From Theropithecus gelada (lineage: Eukaryota; Chordata; Mammalia; Primates; Cercopithecidae): a stretch of DNA of 64,000 bases. The notes under the pieces are model-generated. The model was not told the origin of the DNA. It saw nothing but the letters and a program-made list of their open reading frames with translations, and made no database searches. The stretch is taken from contig NC_037668.1 of the NCBI RefSeq assembly GCF_003255815.1, positions 70,760,940-70,824,939 on the forward strand, read 5' to 3'. Below, in pieces: positions 11,268-22,254 of this stretch (position 1 is its first letter; each line of letters begins with the position of its first letter). A program made the position numbers and the translations under genes.

Positions 11268-11914
11268 CTTCTCCATTTATTCATCCACAAATATTTAAGC
11301 AAATGAGCCTTCCTGATTTAAGCAAAAGTTGTAGAAACAAAGGTGGACATGCTGACTGTACGAAAGGATTATTAAAAAGGAACTTAAAGGGATAGAAAGC
11401 TATACCTCTGGCCTCCTTGGCCCATAAGGATGCCCCTCTTAGTATCCAAGGAGTAGGACAAAGTGATCGATGGGAAGCACTGAGATGGTGGTGAGAAGGG
11501 AGTCTGATCTCCTCAGCTAGGCAAAGCCATGGGAGGAATTTCTCTCCTTGGGTCTACAGTGAGTCAGTTCTCTGGGAAGTGGGTTGGGTGAATGCTGGAA
11601 TTTCGTCAGCGGTGGGAGCCTGAATGTGCCGGGTCTTGTATCTGAAGAGGTGAGAGATTTAGAGCAAGACTGTGCTTAAGCTTGGAAACTAGGCGACAGG
11701 CTTGTCCAGCAGCACTGGCACCAGAAGTCCCAGAGTGGAGATCAGCTTTTCCATTGACCTTCCATGGGGCTTGGACCAGAACCTTGCAGGTTCTAAGCCT
11801 CAGTTTCCCTTTCAGGAAAATGGAGTAGTTGGATGGAATGCTCTGAATGTCTGAGACTGTTCTGGTCTTCTGGAGTTGACAAGGGAAGTGGCCTTTGAGG
11901 TTGGATCTGATTTC
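11268..11914. other. Unassigned stretch, no gene seen
   Basis: No recognisable repeat. An open antisense frame of 128 codons (11606-11992) runs into the neighbouring Alu and is not credible as an exon. Confidence 0.5.
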
Positions 11915-12217
11915 TTTCCTTCTTTTTTTTTTTTGTGGTGGAGTCTCGCTTTGTCGCCCAGGCTGGAGTGCGGTGGCAAAATCTTGGCTCACTGCAACCT
12001 CCGCCTCCTGGGTTCAAATGATTCTCCTGCCTCAGCCTCCCGAGTCTCTAGGATTACAGGTGCACACCACCACGCCCGACTAATTTTTGTATTTTTAGGT
12101 AGAGACAGAGTTTCACCATGTTGGCCAGGCTAGTCTCGAACTCCTGACCTCAGGTGATCCGCCTGCCTCGGCCTCCCAAAGTGCTGGGATTACAGGTATG
12201 AACCACCCCGCCCAGCC
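11915..12217 (-). mobile_element. Alu, antisense
   Basis: Full antisense Alu; the duplication tggatctg(a)tttc flanks it at about 11901 and 12218. Confidence 0.94.
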
Positions 12218-12289
12218 TGGATCTGTTTCCTTTAAGGGGAGTGGGGTTGGGAGTGGGGTGGGGAGCACACACAGGTACAGTCACACATG

Positions 12290-12560
12290 GGAGGCCGTCC
12301 TGTGCCAGGTGCCGGAGATGCAGCAATGAGCAGCGCTGACACAAGTCCTGGCCTTTGCTCTCGGGGAGCTCACAGAATGTCAGGAAGGACAGACACTGAA
12401 CAAGGAATTAAATAGTTAGTACTTCAGTGAGGTTAGGAGAGAGACCACGATGATGAGAAGGAGCCCACATGTGAAGGGCAGAAGAGAGTTCCAGGCAGAG
12501 GGAGCAGCCACACACAGGCTGTAGGCAGGAACACGGCTGCCATGCTTGGGGAACAGAGAA
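12290..12560 (-). repeat. L2 LINE, antisense
   Basis: gtgccaggtgccggagatgc, then agcaatgagcagcgctgaca, then ggggagctcacagaatg is the reverse of the L2 3' end. The following gttccaggcagagggagcag phrase continues the same ancient repeat. Confidence 0.6.
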
Positions 12561-14014
12561 AGCCTGAGTGGCACAGTGGCGAGGGGAGATGGATGGGCAG
12601 TGACATCTCGCTCACAGTCTGGCTTAGGTACACAGTCCTGTTTGGAGACAGGAAACAGGACTCGGCGACCCCTCTCTGTTTCTTTCTCCCTGTGTAGGGA
12701 AGACACACACACACCCTTGGATATAGCCAGGTGGAGGCTGCTGCTCTTCAGCTGAGCTTTGCAGCAGATCATTCAAGTCAGGAAAAGTCTGTTCTTCTCC
12801 CCCCGGACTCCCAACGGTGGGGGAACCTTGGGGTCTCGCCCAAGGAAAGGAAGCACTGCTTCCTGGTTTATGTTGAGATGGGAAAGACTTGCCCAAGAAC
12901 AATGGCATTTTTGCAAAACACCACTTTGTTCTGGTGAGACCAGGAGGTGGTTTCCTTCGGGACCTAGCTTGGTCCCACTGCCCCAGACCTGCCAACCACA
13001 ACAGCCACATGGCGTTCTCTCTCAGACCAACCTTTCATCTGAGACACTTGCTCACGCACGGCTCTGACTGGCTTAACCCTTTGGTCCCCACCCTGCCCAG
13101 GCAGGAGCATCTCAGGGCTCATGGAGATGTCCTTAGAGATCCCAAGACATGCTGACCAGGGGAACCAAGGCTGATGGGATGGGGGAAACAATCAGACTTG
13201 ACATTCTGCTTTATCGTTCAAAAGGACCTTTTGGAAAAAGGAGTCAGACGTATCCTAGGAGTGTCTCAGCTCAAAAAAATCTTTAGAGCACCAGAGTCAG
13301 AAGGTCATACTTTTCTAGGTGGGGAAACTGGGGTGGAGGAAAAATAAGGGAGCTTTTCAAGACCACACATAGAGTTAGCTGTGGGACCAAGTCTAGAATC
13401 CATGGCTCTGACTCTCAGCTTTTAATCGTGTATATGTAATCCCCTCACAATAAGTCATAGACACAATGATAAGAAAAAGCCTTCAAAGGCGTGTTTTAAG
13501 CACTTGTTTGCAGAGTTCTCTGGGAAACAGTTCGATTCCCTGTCATAAAACAGCATGTAACACATCCCGGAAAAAGCATGGGTTCTTTCCACATGCTGTT
13601 CTGCCCTGGAGGAAGTTTAAAGTTAAGAGGGTAAAGGGAAGAAAATCTACATTGGAGGGGCAGACAGATCTGCAGTGGCCTGGAATGTCTGGAGGGAGGT
13701 GGGAGGGAGAAGGGTGTGTTGGGAGCTGGGCTTATTGATGTCACAGGCAGTAGGGGATGAGTCCCGTGACCACTCCCATGTTTTTCAGGCATGCATGGCT
13801 GTTCCTCTATGAATCACTAAATGAGCCAATTTAGCAAAAGAATCATGTCTGTTCAAAGGGGGATATTAAGGGAAAGCAAGTGGGCATATCATTGTACGAT
13901 CAGAACAATAAGTTAGAACTTTCCTTTTTTTCTCTTGCTGCTGTTGTGATATTCTGCCTGGCATAGAAATGGGTACAGATAAACAGCAACAGTTTCTCAT
14001 TCTGATGGAGAGGT
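12561..14014. other. Mostly unassigned stretch with one MIR relic
   Basis: A diverged antisense MIR is likely at about 13285-13420 (ggtggggaaactggggtgga, then caagaccacacatagagtta). The rest has many short overlapping frames on both strands but no exon-like unit. Confidence 0.5.
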
Positions 14015-14720
14015 ATGGTCATGGTGACCGTGTTGGGGGTGATGGTGTGTTCATGGTGGTGGAGGTACTGGTGACAACTATGTGGCGATTATAGTGATGG
14101 TGGTGTTGGTTGTGGTTATGGTGACACTGGTATTGGTTATGACTATGGTGGTAGTGATCTGATGGTGATGTTTAGTGGTGATGCTGACTGCAGTTATGGT
14201 AAGGATGGTGGTGGTGGGTAGTGTGACAGTGATGGTGGTGTCTTGCTTATGGTAGTGGTAATGGTGATGGTGATGGTGAAGGCATAATGATGTTGATATG
14301 GGTGACAGTGGTAAAGGTAGGGTGATGGTGTTGGTGTTGCAAGAAATGGTTACAGTTTTGATGGTAAAATGACAATTATGTTTGATGGTGTTGATAGTGG
14401 GTTTGGTATGAGGATGGTGTAGGTATTGTTGGTCAAAATGATTTTAATGATGCTTTGTGTTGGTGATAAGGGTGGTATTGGTGTTTGTGTTAGTTACAGT
14501 AATGTGTTTGATGGTGTTGGTGACACCTGCCTGTCTCAAAGGTGACATTGATGGAAGTGCTAGTGGCATGGGTCCTAGTGTGAGTGGCGAACTTGATGGT
14601 AGTCTTGTGTCATGGCTGATGGTAGTGGCACCAGAGGTGGTGGTCCCAGCAATAATGGCAGTAGTAGGGAGGGTGATGGGAAGTTGGTGGTGGTAGCGGT
14701 GGTAGAAGCAAAGATGATGA
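14015..14720. repeat. GGTGAT/GATGGTGGT low-complexity tract
   Basis: About 700 bases are dominated by gatggtg, ggtgatggtg and tggtggt words with no single exact period, making this a strongly purine/T-skewed, C-poor imperfect trinucleotide/hexanucleotide array. Long frames in it (14457-14696 +) are valine-rich artefacts of the repeat. Confidence 0.85.
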
Positions 14721-15650
14721 CCAGGAAGGTGGGGATTACACGGAGAGTGGTACAGGTTCTGGCAATGATACCCTTAGATATCATGAGTCAACTACAGGCT
14801 CTTTTCTCTGGAGCTGACAGCATGCTGGACGTAGGGAAACTGGCTCACCACATTCCCCCAAAGCCCTTCTTTCCACCTGCTGCAGTCCTGGTGAGGATTC
14901 ATTCTCTGTGCAGTCAGAGATGGCTGTTTTCTGGGGGTCTGTGGGGATGGTGCTGAAAAACAGGTCTGTTGCTGGGAAAGTGGACAGAGAGGGAGGCTCA
15001 GGATTGCTGAGCTGGAGGGTGCTTTAGGGGCAGGTCAGCAGGAATGAGGCACGTGAGGGTGTGCTGATGGATGGCAGGGGCCACGCTGGGGCTGGGGCTG
15101 GGGCTGGGGCGGCAGGGAGGCAGTGGTGGCCGGCGTGCAGGGGCTCACGTAGCTGGCAGCCAGGGCTGTACTTCCTGCTGACTCAGCAGAGCAGGCAGAA
15201 ACTGATTCTTTTCGACTAATGTGTCTTCTCCCAGGATTAGCTCATACAGTTCTGGCTGGGAAAGGGGGAGAGGCAGCCTCTCCCATCTCCCCAGGCTTAG
15301 GGGCCCTTTGGAGGAGAGGGCAGGCAGACTAGGGGGCCCCAGCAGGACCAGTAACTGACTTTGTATGTCCTCGATCTCATTCTCAATCGGCTGCCATTTG
15401 GCTGGCAGGGAGCCAGCTCCCCATCTATCAAGGGATCTAGCTGCCCTACCCCCACCAAACCCAATCCACATGGCTGGTCTACCCTGCCCACTTCTGCTTC
15501 ACAAAAGGTGGCATAGCCTGGGGGTGAAGACAGTAAACTGGATTCAGACTGTCTAACCTCCTTTGCCAGGTCTCCCACGTGTTAGCTGTGTGACTGTCTG
15601 CGTCTTGGTTCATCATTTGTGAGTTGGGGACAAAGTCTGCTGCTCAGTCG
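14721..15650. other. Unassigned GC-moderate stretch
   Basis: No repeat family is recognised except a GGGGCT run. An antisense frame of 108 codons (15145-15471) is the most protein-like one here (acidic ENEIEDIQSQLLVLL segment) but shows no family I recognise and no clear splice frame. Confidence 0.45.
15086..15110. repeat. (GGGGCT)4 hexanucleotide repeat
   Basis: Four consecutive ggggct units; the G-runs could form a quadruplex on the + strand. Confidence 0.9.
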
Positions 15651-15709
15651 GGAAGGGGGCCCATTTCTGCCCAGTGAAGCTCCCGGGCTCCAGAGTCCAG
15701 CATCTGGGG
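15651..15709 (+). repeat. 59-bp dispersed direct repeat, copy A
   Basis: This matches 20547-20605 in the same orientation with three mismatches by eye. It includes cccatttctgcccagtgaag and gggctccagagtccagcatc. It belongs to no repeat family I recognise. Confidence 0.85.
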
Positions 15710-15893
15710 TCTGTGTGTGTGCTGGGGAGGGAAGATGACTGTGTTGGGTGCCTGGCCATGACCCCCTCCTGCCCCATGCAATGGCAGAACTGCATCTAAC
15801 CTGGGTATGCCCCACTCCTGCCTGGACACCAGCCTAGTCCCCAGGTGTCCCATGAGACTTCAGGGGAACCAGGACACAAAGTCCAGCATTTTC

Positions 15894-16204
15894 TTTTCTT
15901 TTTTTTTTTTTTTTTTTTTTTTGAGACGGAGTCTCGCTCTGTCACCCAGGCTGGAGTTCAGTGGCCGGATCTCTGCTCACTGCAAGCTCCGCCTCCCGGG
16001 TTTACGCCATTCTCCTGGCTCAGCCTCCCGAGTAGCTGGGACTACAGGCGCTCGCCACCTCGCCCGGCTAGTTTTTTGTACTTTTTAGTAGAGACGGGGT
16101 TTCACCGTGTTAGCCAGGATGGTCTCGATCTCCTGACCTCGTGATCCGCCCGTCTCGGCCTCCCAAAGTGCTAGGATTACAGGCTTGAGCCACCGCGCCC
16201 GGCC
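15894..16204 (-). mobile_element. AluY, Old World monkey type (AluYRa-like)
   Basis: Low divergence, a long T-run, and diagnostic words gtggccggatctctgctca, ccacctcgcccggctag, cgcccgtctcggcctc and ggcttgagccaccgcgccc. agcattttc flanks both sides. These bases mark the cercopithecid AluY lineage rather than the human AluY consensus. Confidence 0.93.
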
Positions 16205-16264
16205 AAGCATTTTCATCTCTAAAGCTGTTCTGACATTTCCATGAGATGGAGCACATAGAAAATC

Positions 16265-16400
16265 ACTTCTAGACCAACTAGTCCAACCCCCTGGCCTTAC
16301 AGAGGGGAAACCAAGACTCAGAAAGGGGTAAAGAATTGCCTGAGGTCACCCAGCAAAACTGAGTTTGGACCAGGCTTAGAATCAAGAAATTCTCAGTTGG
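16265..16400 (-). repeat. MIR-like SINE, antisense
   Basis: tccaaccccctggccttaca, then gaggggaaaccaagactcag, then cctgaggtcacccagcaaaa. Confidence 0.65.
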
Positions 16401-16639
16401 CGTCCAGTGACCTTTTCACACTTTTAGACCAAGACCAACAACACACATAAACATTAGCAAAATGCAAGGTTGTTTATTTGATGGCCTCTGCCTCTATGGC
16501 CTGGCCACTCCTTTCCTCCCAGGCCGCCACCTCTGCAGAATGGAGGCTGCTTCCCCAGAGCCCACAGTCAGAAGGGCTTTGTGAGGAAGGCCAGGGACAG
16601 GGCTGACACAGCATCTCTTCATTCTCCCCCTGGATGGAT

Positions 16640-16677
<38 letters not shown>

Positions 16678-17169
16678 GGGGTTTGCCCTTTTGTGCTGGC
16701 CTTGGGTCAGAGACAGAAATGTGAGGGGACCCAATTTAGTCAGTTTTTCTGTCTAAGATGTGGGTAGAAAAAGGAGGAATTTTGGTCCGGAGTAGGAGAA
16801 GAGGTGAAAATTATGTGCCTTAGCCAGAAGACACAGCTATGATTGGGCAAATCAAAGCCTTGTCTTTGTCCTTAGGATCTTGAGCAACACACACACTGTC
16901 CTGTCATGTGCAACAGTCACAGTGTGAAAGATTTTTTCTGGGAGGTTCCCATGACAACCGTCTATTCATGGCAAGAACCTTTCACAGGTCTTAGGCCACC
17001 TACAAGAGAGTTGGGCTCGTACTCCTCAGTTCCACCTGCAAGTCTTCTCCAGATTCTAGGGTCTAGATTTCAGAGTCCAGAACCTGGGACTGCAAATTCA
17101 AGGCCTACTGCTGAACCTAGTCCACCATTCAGGCTTTTTTTCCCCCACAATGCAGACTGTTGTGGGGAC
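16401..17169. other. Unassigned stretch with a GT microsatellite
   Basis: No gene or repeat family seen apart from the dinucleotide run at 16643-16675. Confidence 0.5.
16643..16675. repeat. (GT)16 microsatellite
   Basis: An uninterrupted run of about 16 GT units; likely length-polymorphic. Confidence 0.95.
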
Positions 17170-17410
17170 AGATGAGTTAAGCCTATAAAGTGCTGGAATA
17201 AGGTCTGGCATGGAGTGAGTATTCAAAAAGTGTTTGCTATGCTTGTTACTACTGAGTGTTGAATAACTTTAAGCAAGACTCTTAAGCTCTCTGAGACTCA
17301 GTAGTCTCACCAGTAAAATGATGAAAATTTCTTAACATGCATACTTGATATGAGAATTAAAAGGGATTAAATGGATGAAAGCATCCTGTACAAAGCAGCA
17401 CCATCAGTTA
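17170..17410 (+). repeat. Two MIR fragments
   Basis: A 3' fragment (ggtctggcatggagtgagta) is followed by a second copy (gcaagactcttaagctctct, then gaattaaaagggattaaatg). Confidence 0.6.
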
Positions 17411-18399
17411 TTACCATCCTTGTTGTCATTAGCACAGGGGCCAGCTTCAGCATCCTTCCAGGAGCAGAAGTGGGGGGTTTGAGTGTCTTATCGGGGTTTG
17501 GATCCTTAAGAGTGCTATCTTGTGATTGCTTCCGGAGAAGTAACTCCTCTTGAGTGGGAAGATTTGAGCAGATCAGCAGTCCAGTTTGTGGCCTCTTGCC
17601 CCCAACCCTCTGCCTTGCTCAGGACTCATGCCCTGGATAGGGGTCAAGAAAGAAAGAGAAGCTTCTGGGAGCATCCTCCTATCCTGAAATTTCCGTGGAA
17701 TCTTTTTTTTCCATTTCTTCATTCTAGCTCCATTTCTTTCTCTTTTCTGTCCCTTCCTTGTTCACTACTCGTTCGTTCGTTCATTCATTCATTCATTCAT
17801 TCATTCATCTATAGGACATGGAAGTCATGGGGTCTGCCCTGAAGCCTCCAAGTTCCCATTCTTAGGGAGAAAATGACTCAGGCTCCAATCAGGGCTTCAT
17901 TACATGATTCTGTGCATGCAACAGAGGGGCAGGAATGGCACATCAAATGAAAATTCAACTTCCTCTGCGTTAAGGAAAACTGTCAACAATGATGCTGTGT
18001 AGGGACTGCAAAGTCAACATCTAGAAAAAGAATGACTGTCTAACTAGTTGACTGCCTGAACTCTAAAAGAGATTAAAATGGTACACTTCCACAGATTTGG
18101 TTTTTTTTCCTGCTTGTTTGGGCTTCAGATGCATAGAATTGAGCAACTCATACGCCTTCCTCCATGCTAATGTAATTTTTCTCCTTCTTCCCAGATTCTC
18201 ATGCTCATTCCTTACTCCTTTACTCACTCTAGGAATCCATTTCAATATGTTTTAAAACGTGCCCTTAAAATGTGTTTGTCTTTATAAAATATGCATTTGG
18301 TTAACAATCAGTTGCACAAGTGCTTCTTGTTTATACCTCACCATGATGTAGCACAGTTGACTCCTCCACATACCACTAATGCTCACGATGACCCATGTC
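17411..18399. other. Unassigned stretch
   Basis: No gene. It contains the TTCG/TTCA repeat at 17768-17807, with a possible eroded L2 end after it, and AT-rich DNA at 17880-18390 with no recognisable family. Confidence 0.5.
17768..17807. repeat. (TTCG)3(TTCA)6 tetranucleotide repeat
   Basis: A block of three ttcg units runs directly into six ttca units. The following text resembles the L2 3' end in antisense, whose tail naturally carries such units. Confidence 0.85.
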
Positions 18400-18580
18400 C
18401 GGCGCTGGGTACCGGATTCAAGATATGAATTTTACAAGGCCCATGTCCTTGAGTTGCTAACAGGCTAGGGAAATGGACAATTTAGGACAGGGTTGGGACA
18501 CAAAGGAGTCAGTGATCAGTTCTGCTAGTGGGGGGTGGGGAGGGCTTCCCAAGGCAGAGCCACCTGAGCAGAGCTTGCTT
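18400..18580 (-). repeat. L2 LINE fragment, antisense
   Basis: ggcgctgggtaccggattca, then aggcccatgtccttgagttg, then agggcttcccaaggcagagc follow antisense L2-like order. Confidence 0.5.
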
Positions 18581-18594
18581 TAAAAGGTGAATAA

Positions 18595-18889
18595 GGCCGG
18601 GCACATTGGCTCACACCTGTAATCCCAGCACTTTGGGAGGCAGAGGTGGGGCGGATCATCTGAGGTCACGAGTTCGAGACCAGCCTGACCAACATGGAGA
18701 AACCCCGTCTCTACTAAAAATACAAAAAATTAGCCAGGCATGTTGGCGCATGCCTGTAATCTCAGCTACTCGGGAGGCTGAGGCAGGAGAATCACTTGAA
18801 TCCGGGAGGCGGAGGTTGCAGTGAGCCAAGATCATGCCATTGCACTCCAGCCTGAGCAACAAGAGTGAAACTCAGTCTCAAAAGGAAAA
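18595..18889 (+). mobile_element. Alu
   Basis: Full dimer starting ggccgggcacattggct. A 14-base duplication aaaaggtgaataag flanks it exactly. Confidence 0.96.
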
Positions 18890-19065
18890 AAAAGGTGAAT
18901 AAGAGCTCACTAGATGTATAGCAGAGAGGAGGAAGTGGCAGGAGGTGCTCCAAGTAGAGGGAGCACTATATGAAAAGGGTTGGAAGCATGTAGCAGCTTA
19001 GCATGTCTAGGAAATTGAATGATTTTGTTGTGGCTGAGGCAAATGGTATGAAAAGGAAGGGCAAG

Positions 19066-19160
19066 AGACAACAGCTGGCATTTGTTGAGTGTGCCAAGTG
19101 CTGTTCTAAGTGATTAAGTACTGAATTTCTTTTAAGCCACACAACAACCCTAGGCATTGT
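19066..19160 (-). repeat. MIR SINE, antisense, left half of a split copy
   Basis: gctggcatttgttgagtgtg, then ccaagtgctgttctaagtga, then cacacaacaaccctaggcat. The copy resumes at about 19868 with gtactattatcattcccatt, so an LTR inserted within it. Confidence 0.8.
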
Positions 19161-19866
19161 GAGAGGAAATTAAATTTTGGGACCCCAGATGCACTTAGTT
19201 GAAGGGAAAAGTCAAGCTGGGAACTGGATCACGCAAACCTGCCTCCCACTTTTAGTTCCTAAATAAGATGGTTGGCCAGGCACGGTGGCTCACGCTTGTA
19301 ATTGCAGCACTTTGGGAGGCCGAGGTGGGCAGATTACCTGAAGTCAGGAGTTCGAGACCAGCCTGGCCAACATGGTGAAATCCTGTCTCTACTAAAAATA
19401 CAAAAATTAGCCTGGTGTGGCGGTGCATGCCTGTAATCCCAGCTACAAGATGAAAAGGTACCCATATTTTGCCCACAAGGAAATTCCTAGTGAGCTGTTA
19501 AAACTTCACAATGGCAATGCATATTGATAGCTTATCTTTACAAGGCAGTCACCCCAGCCCACCAGACGTAAATGCATATCTGATTGTTCCCTACCCCATT
19601 GTGTCTGTGTTATCTTATGTAAAATGCAGATTCCTCCCATTTTTCCTCTGCCCCTTTGTTTATGGCATCTTACCTAAAAAAATGCAGATTCACTTACAGG
19701 AAAACTGTGTACTTCTCAATATCCCACCCTTTCCCCTTTAAATTGGGAGCCCTGAAAATCATCTTTGAAGAAAGGTATAAAACTGTCTCCGGGGTGTGTC
19801 CTTAACTTTGGCAAATCAATCTCCTAAAATAATTGAGACTTGTCTCGTTATTTTCCTCAATCAACA
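19161..19866 (+). mobile_element. Solitary LTR (ERV1-class, family unassigned), split by an Alu
   Basis: It opens tgagaggaaattaaattttg, carries a ggtataaaactg TATA-like box near 19772, and ends ttgagacttgtctcg and a CA near 19866, like many class I LTRs. Length without the Alu is about 530 bp. A MIR is continuous across it, so this is a clean insertion and a solo LTR left after recombination. Confidence 0.65.
19274..19446 (+). mobile_element. Alu lacking its 3' half
   Basis: It starts ggccaggcacggtggct and stops abruptly at atcccagctac with no A-tail. aagatg occurs just before the start and just after the end. Confidence 0.85.
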
Positions 19867-19867
19867 G

Positions 19868-20010
19868 AGTGTACTATTATCATTCCCATTCTACAGGAAA
19901 GGAAACAGAAGGCCAGAGAAGTTAGTAACTTGCTCACAGTCACGTAGCTTATAAATGAGGTACCCAAAACTGCATCAGGCTACCTGGGTTCCTAATCACG
20001 ATGCTATGAC
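19868..20010 (-). repeat. MIR SINE, antisense, right half of the split copy
   Basis: Continues from 19160: gtactattatcattcccatt, then ctacaggaaaggaaacagaa, then gtaacttgctcacagtcacg. Confidence 0.82.
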
Positions 20011-20099
20011 CTCCAAAAGATGAGGAAGGTGAGGAGGTCAGAGGGGAGGCTGCAGAAGACCTTAAATGCCAGTTGAGGGGCAAGGAAGAAGGCAACAGG

Positions 20100-20360
20100 T
20101 GGCCCTGAATCAGAGCCTGAGTGCCATGGAGTTGAGTGAGTGTGCAAGACCACAAGTGTGCATGAGGGTGCATGTGCTACAGGCGCAGTGTATGGGTGAG
20201 TGCGTGGGTGTGGATGTATGTGAGTGTGCCACGGTGCACATGTCTGTGCCACGATGTAGGATACGTGTCTTTGTGAGACTAGACGAGTGTGCATTTGAAA
20301 AAAATCTGTGGTTGTGCACGGGTCTGAGCATGTGTCTCTGTGGGTGTGAGTGTGGGCCTT
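20100..20360. repeat. Imperfect GT-rich tract
   Basis: Many gtgtg, gagtgtg and gcatgtg words without a clean period, resembling an eroded microsatellite. The region up to 20546 has no gene. Confidence 0.6.
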
Positions 20361-20546
20361 GGTCTTCCTGCCACCATGGGGCCCCATGGAAGCTGTCAGA
20401 GTCCATCAGCCTGGCCTGGTGTGAGAGGTCTGGTCTTGGCCTCAGATGTTAGATGGGCATACATCAAACGCAGCCTGAGCCTGGGACCAGTGGGGTAGAA
20501 TAATTTAATGAGAATCCAGAAGGGAGGCTGCAGCTGGTGGGGAGCA

Positions 20547-20605
20547 GGAAGGGGGCCCATTTCTGCCCAGTGAAGCTTCTGGGCTCCAGAGTCCAGCATC
20601 TGCGG
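20547..20605 (+). repeat. 59-bp dispersed direct repeat, copy B
   Basis: Partner of 15651-15709. Two of the three differences are C to T changes, one of them at a CpG in copy A. Confidence 0.85.
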
Positions 20606-20634
20606 CACCTGAAAGCACTTACATTTAGGACACT

Positions 20635-20732
20635 TGAGCCTGAGCTCCTTGAGGGACCAGGTCCTTGTATTTTACATGCCATCATCTAGCACACAGCAGA
20701 TTCTTGGTAAATGTTTGCTGAATGCTTGACTC
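20635..20732 (+). repeat. L2 LINE 3' end
   Basis: gagctccttgagggaccagg, then atctagcacacagcagattc, then ggtaaatgtttgctgaatgc is the sense L2 terminus. Confidence 0.8.
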
Positions 20733-20739
20733 TAATTGG

Positions 20740-20990
20740 CCTCATCTTCTGTACCTTCACCCTACCCTCTACTTCAGTCCACACTTAAGCTGTTCTCTGA
20801 AACATTTTTCTCTCTGCCTCAAAAGCTTCTTGGTGAACTCCTACTCACCCCTCAAGAGCCTGCTTAAGTGGCCTCACCTCTGGTCCAACCTGTCTGCTTC
20901 CTGCCCAGTGCTCATCTATTAGAAGACTTTGACAACTATCCTTCTTCATAGACTACGTTTTGAGATTAGTTGTATTTGATATGTACATCG
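20740..20990 (+). repeat. Possible second L2 fragment
   Basis: ggtgaactcctactcacccc, then tcaagagcctgcttaagtgg and cacctctggtcc resemble the L2 region just before its 3' end. Because it lies after the terminus at 20635-20732, it would be a separate insertion. Confidence 0.45.
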
Positions 20991-21534
20991 TGTTTCAGTC
21001 ACCGAGAAAGACCTACTTGGCTTAACCGGCCCATCTCAAAGTGTCATGCAGAAGCCTGAGTTAGCTAGCTCGCCAACCGTGGTAAACCCTGTTAGCAGCT
21101 CTGGGCCTCTGCCCCCTAATCCTGGCGCCTCGATCCTCATCTTCACTTGGGTGTAGGAAGAGGCCTCGTGACTCAGGGTCTGGCCCATGGAGGGAGGAGC
21201 ATCCCCAGAAGGGCTCCAGACAGAATACAATTATTAGTGAACAAGCCGGGACCAGCCCTGCTGCCAGCCTGGCCCATGACTTGGCACTTTCTGGGGCTAC
21301 CTGCTGGGCTTGGCCAAGGCGATGTGGGGCGAGTTGCCTGGGCCTGTGGGAAGCTGCTGGCAGAATACACTCCCCAGGGCTACAGACGGCAACAGCAGGG
21401 CACACCCACGCAATGCTTCGCTGGTTCCAGGGCACCCCCTCTTAAAGGCTCAGTGTGTACTCCCACCCCAGGGTCCAGCCTTAGCTGTGCAGGGCCCCGA
21501 TCGGGGTCAGCTTATCTCTTCCGCATCGAGGGTG
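20991..21534. other. Unassigned GC-rich stretch
   Basis: No recognisable repeat for about 540 bases; overlapping frames exist on both strands (21061-21435 -, 21147-21545 +) without domains. A low-repeat island like this is where a conserved regulatory element could sit. Confidence 0.4.
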
Positions 21535-21800
21535 GGTACATGTGAGAGTGGGAGTGAGGAACATGGGTATGTGTTGTGTGTGAGAGCAGATCTGTGAGCA
21601 TGAGAATTGTGTGAGAACGAGTGTATGTGCATGTGGATAGCTTGTGACTCTATGTCCTTGTATGTATGTATGTGTGTGAAGGTGAATGTCTGTGGATATG
21701 CTCAGGGGTGTGTGTCTGTTAATGTGTGTGCTCACGGGTTTGTGTGTGAGAGTCTATGAGTAAACTGTGGTTTGTGGATGTGTGTACATGTAACTCCGTG
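21535..21800. repeat. Imperfect GT-rich tract
   Basis: gtgtgt, gagtgtg and tatgtatgtatg words dominate, in a degenerate (GT)n-derived region. Confidence 0.65.
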
Positions 21801-21919
21801 TGACAACAAAGACGTGAATGTCATCTTGGTTCTGCCGTTTCATAACTGTTGAAAACTTCAACAAATCCCTTCCTCTTTCTTTTTTCCTAAAATAGAATGA
21901 ACAGGACAAGACAAGATGA

Positions 21920-22129
21920 TTTTTGTTTTTGAGACAGTCTTGTTCTTATTACCCAGGCTGGAGTGCAGTGGCATTATCTCGGCTCACTGCAACCTCCACC
22001 TCCCAGGTTCAAGCTATTCTCCGGCCTCAGCCTCCTGAGTATCTGGGATTACAGGTGCCTGCCACAATGCCCGGCTCATTTTGTACTTTTTAGTACTGGG
22101 ATTACAGGCGGGAGCCACCGCTCCTGGCC
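21920..22129 (-). mobile_element. Alu, antisense, internally deleted
   Basis: The T-run and left part are normal, then ttttgtactttttagtact joins straight to gggattacaggcgggagcc, losing about 90 bases between the two arms. Confidence 0.9.
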
Positions 22130-22254
22130 GAGATGCTCTTTTAAGTCCCCTTCCAGCGTTGATATGCAACAACTGGCTTAAGGATTGTGTACAAGTGTGT
22201 GAAGGCTCTGCCTGCACCCGTGTGTGTGTGTGAGAGAGCAGCAGGGTGGTACTG

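Noticed and set aside
14457..14696. Hydrophobic valine-rich frame resembling a membrane protein
   Set aside because: It is a translation of the GGTGAT tract, so the hydrophobicity comes from the repeat.
17768..17807. Tetranucleotide run as a functional binding array
   Set aside because: It is more simply the tail of an L2-type element.
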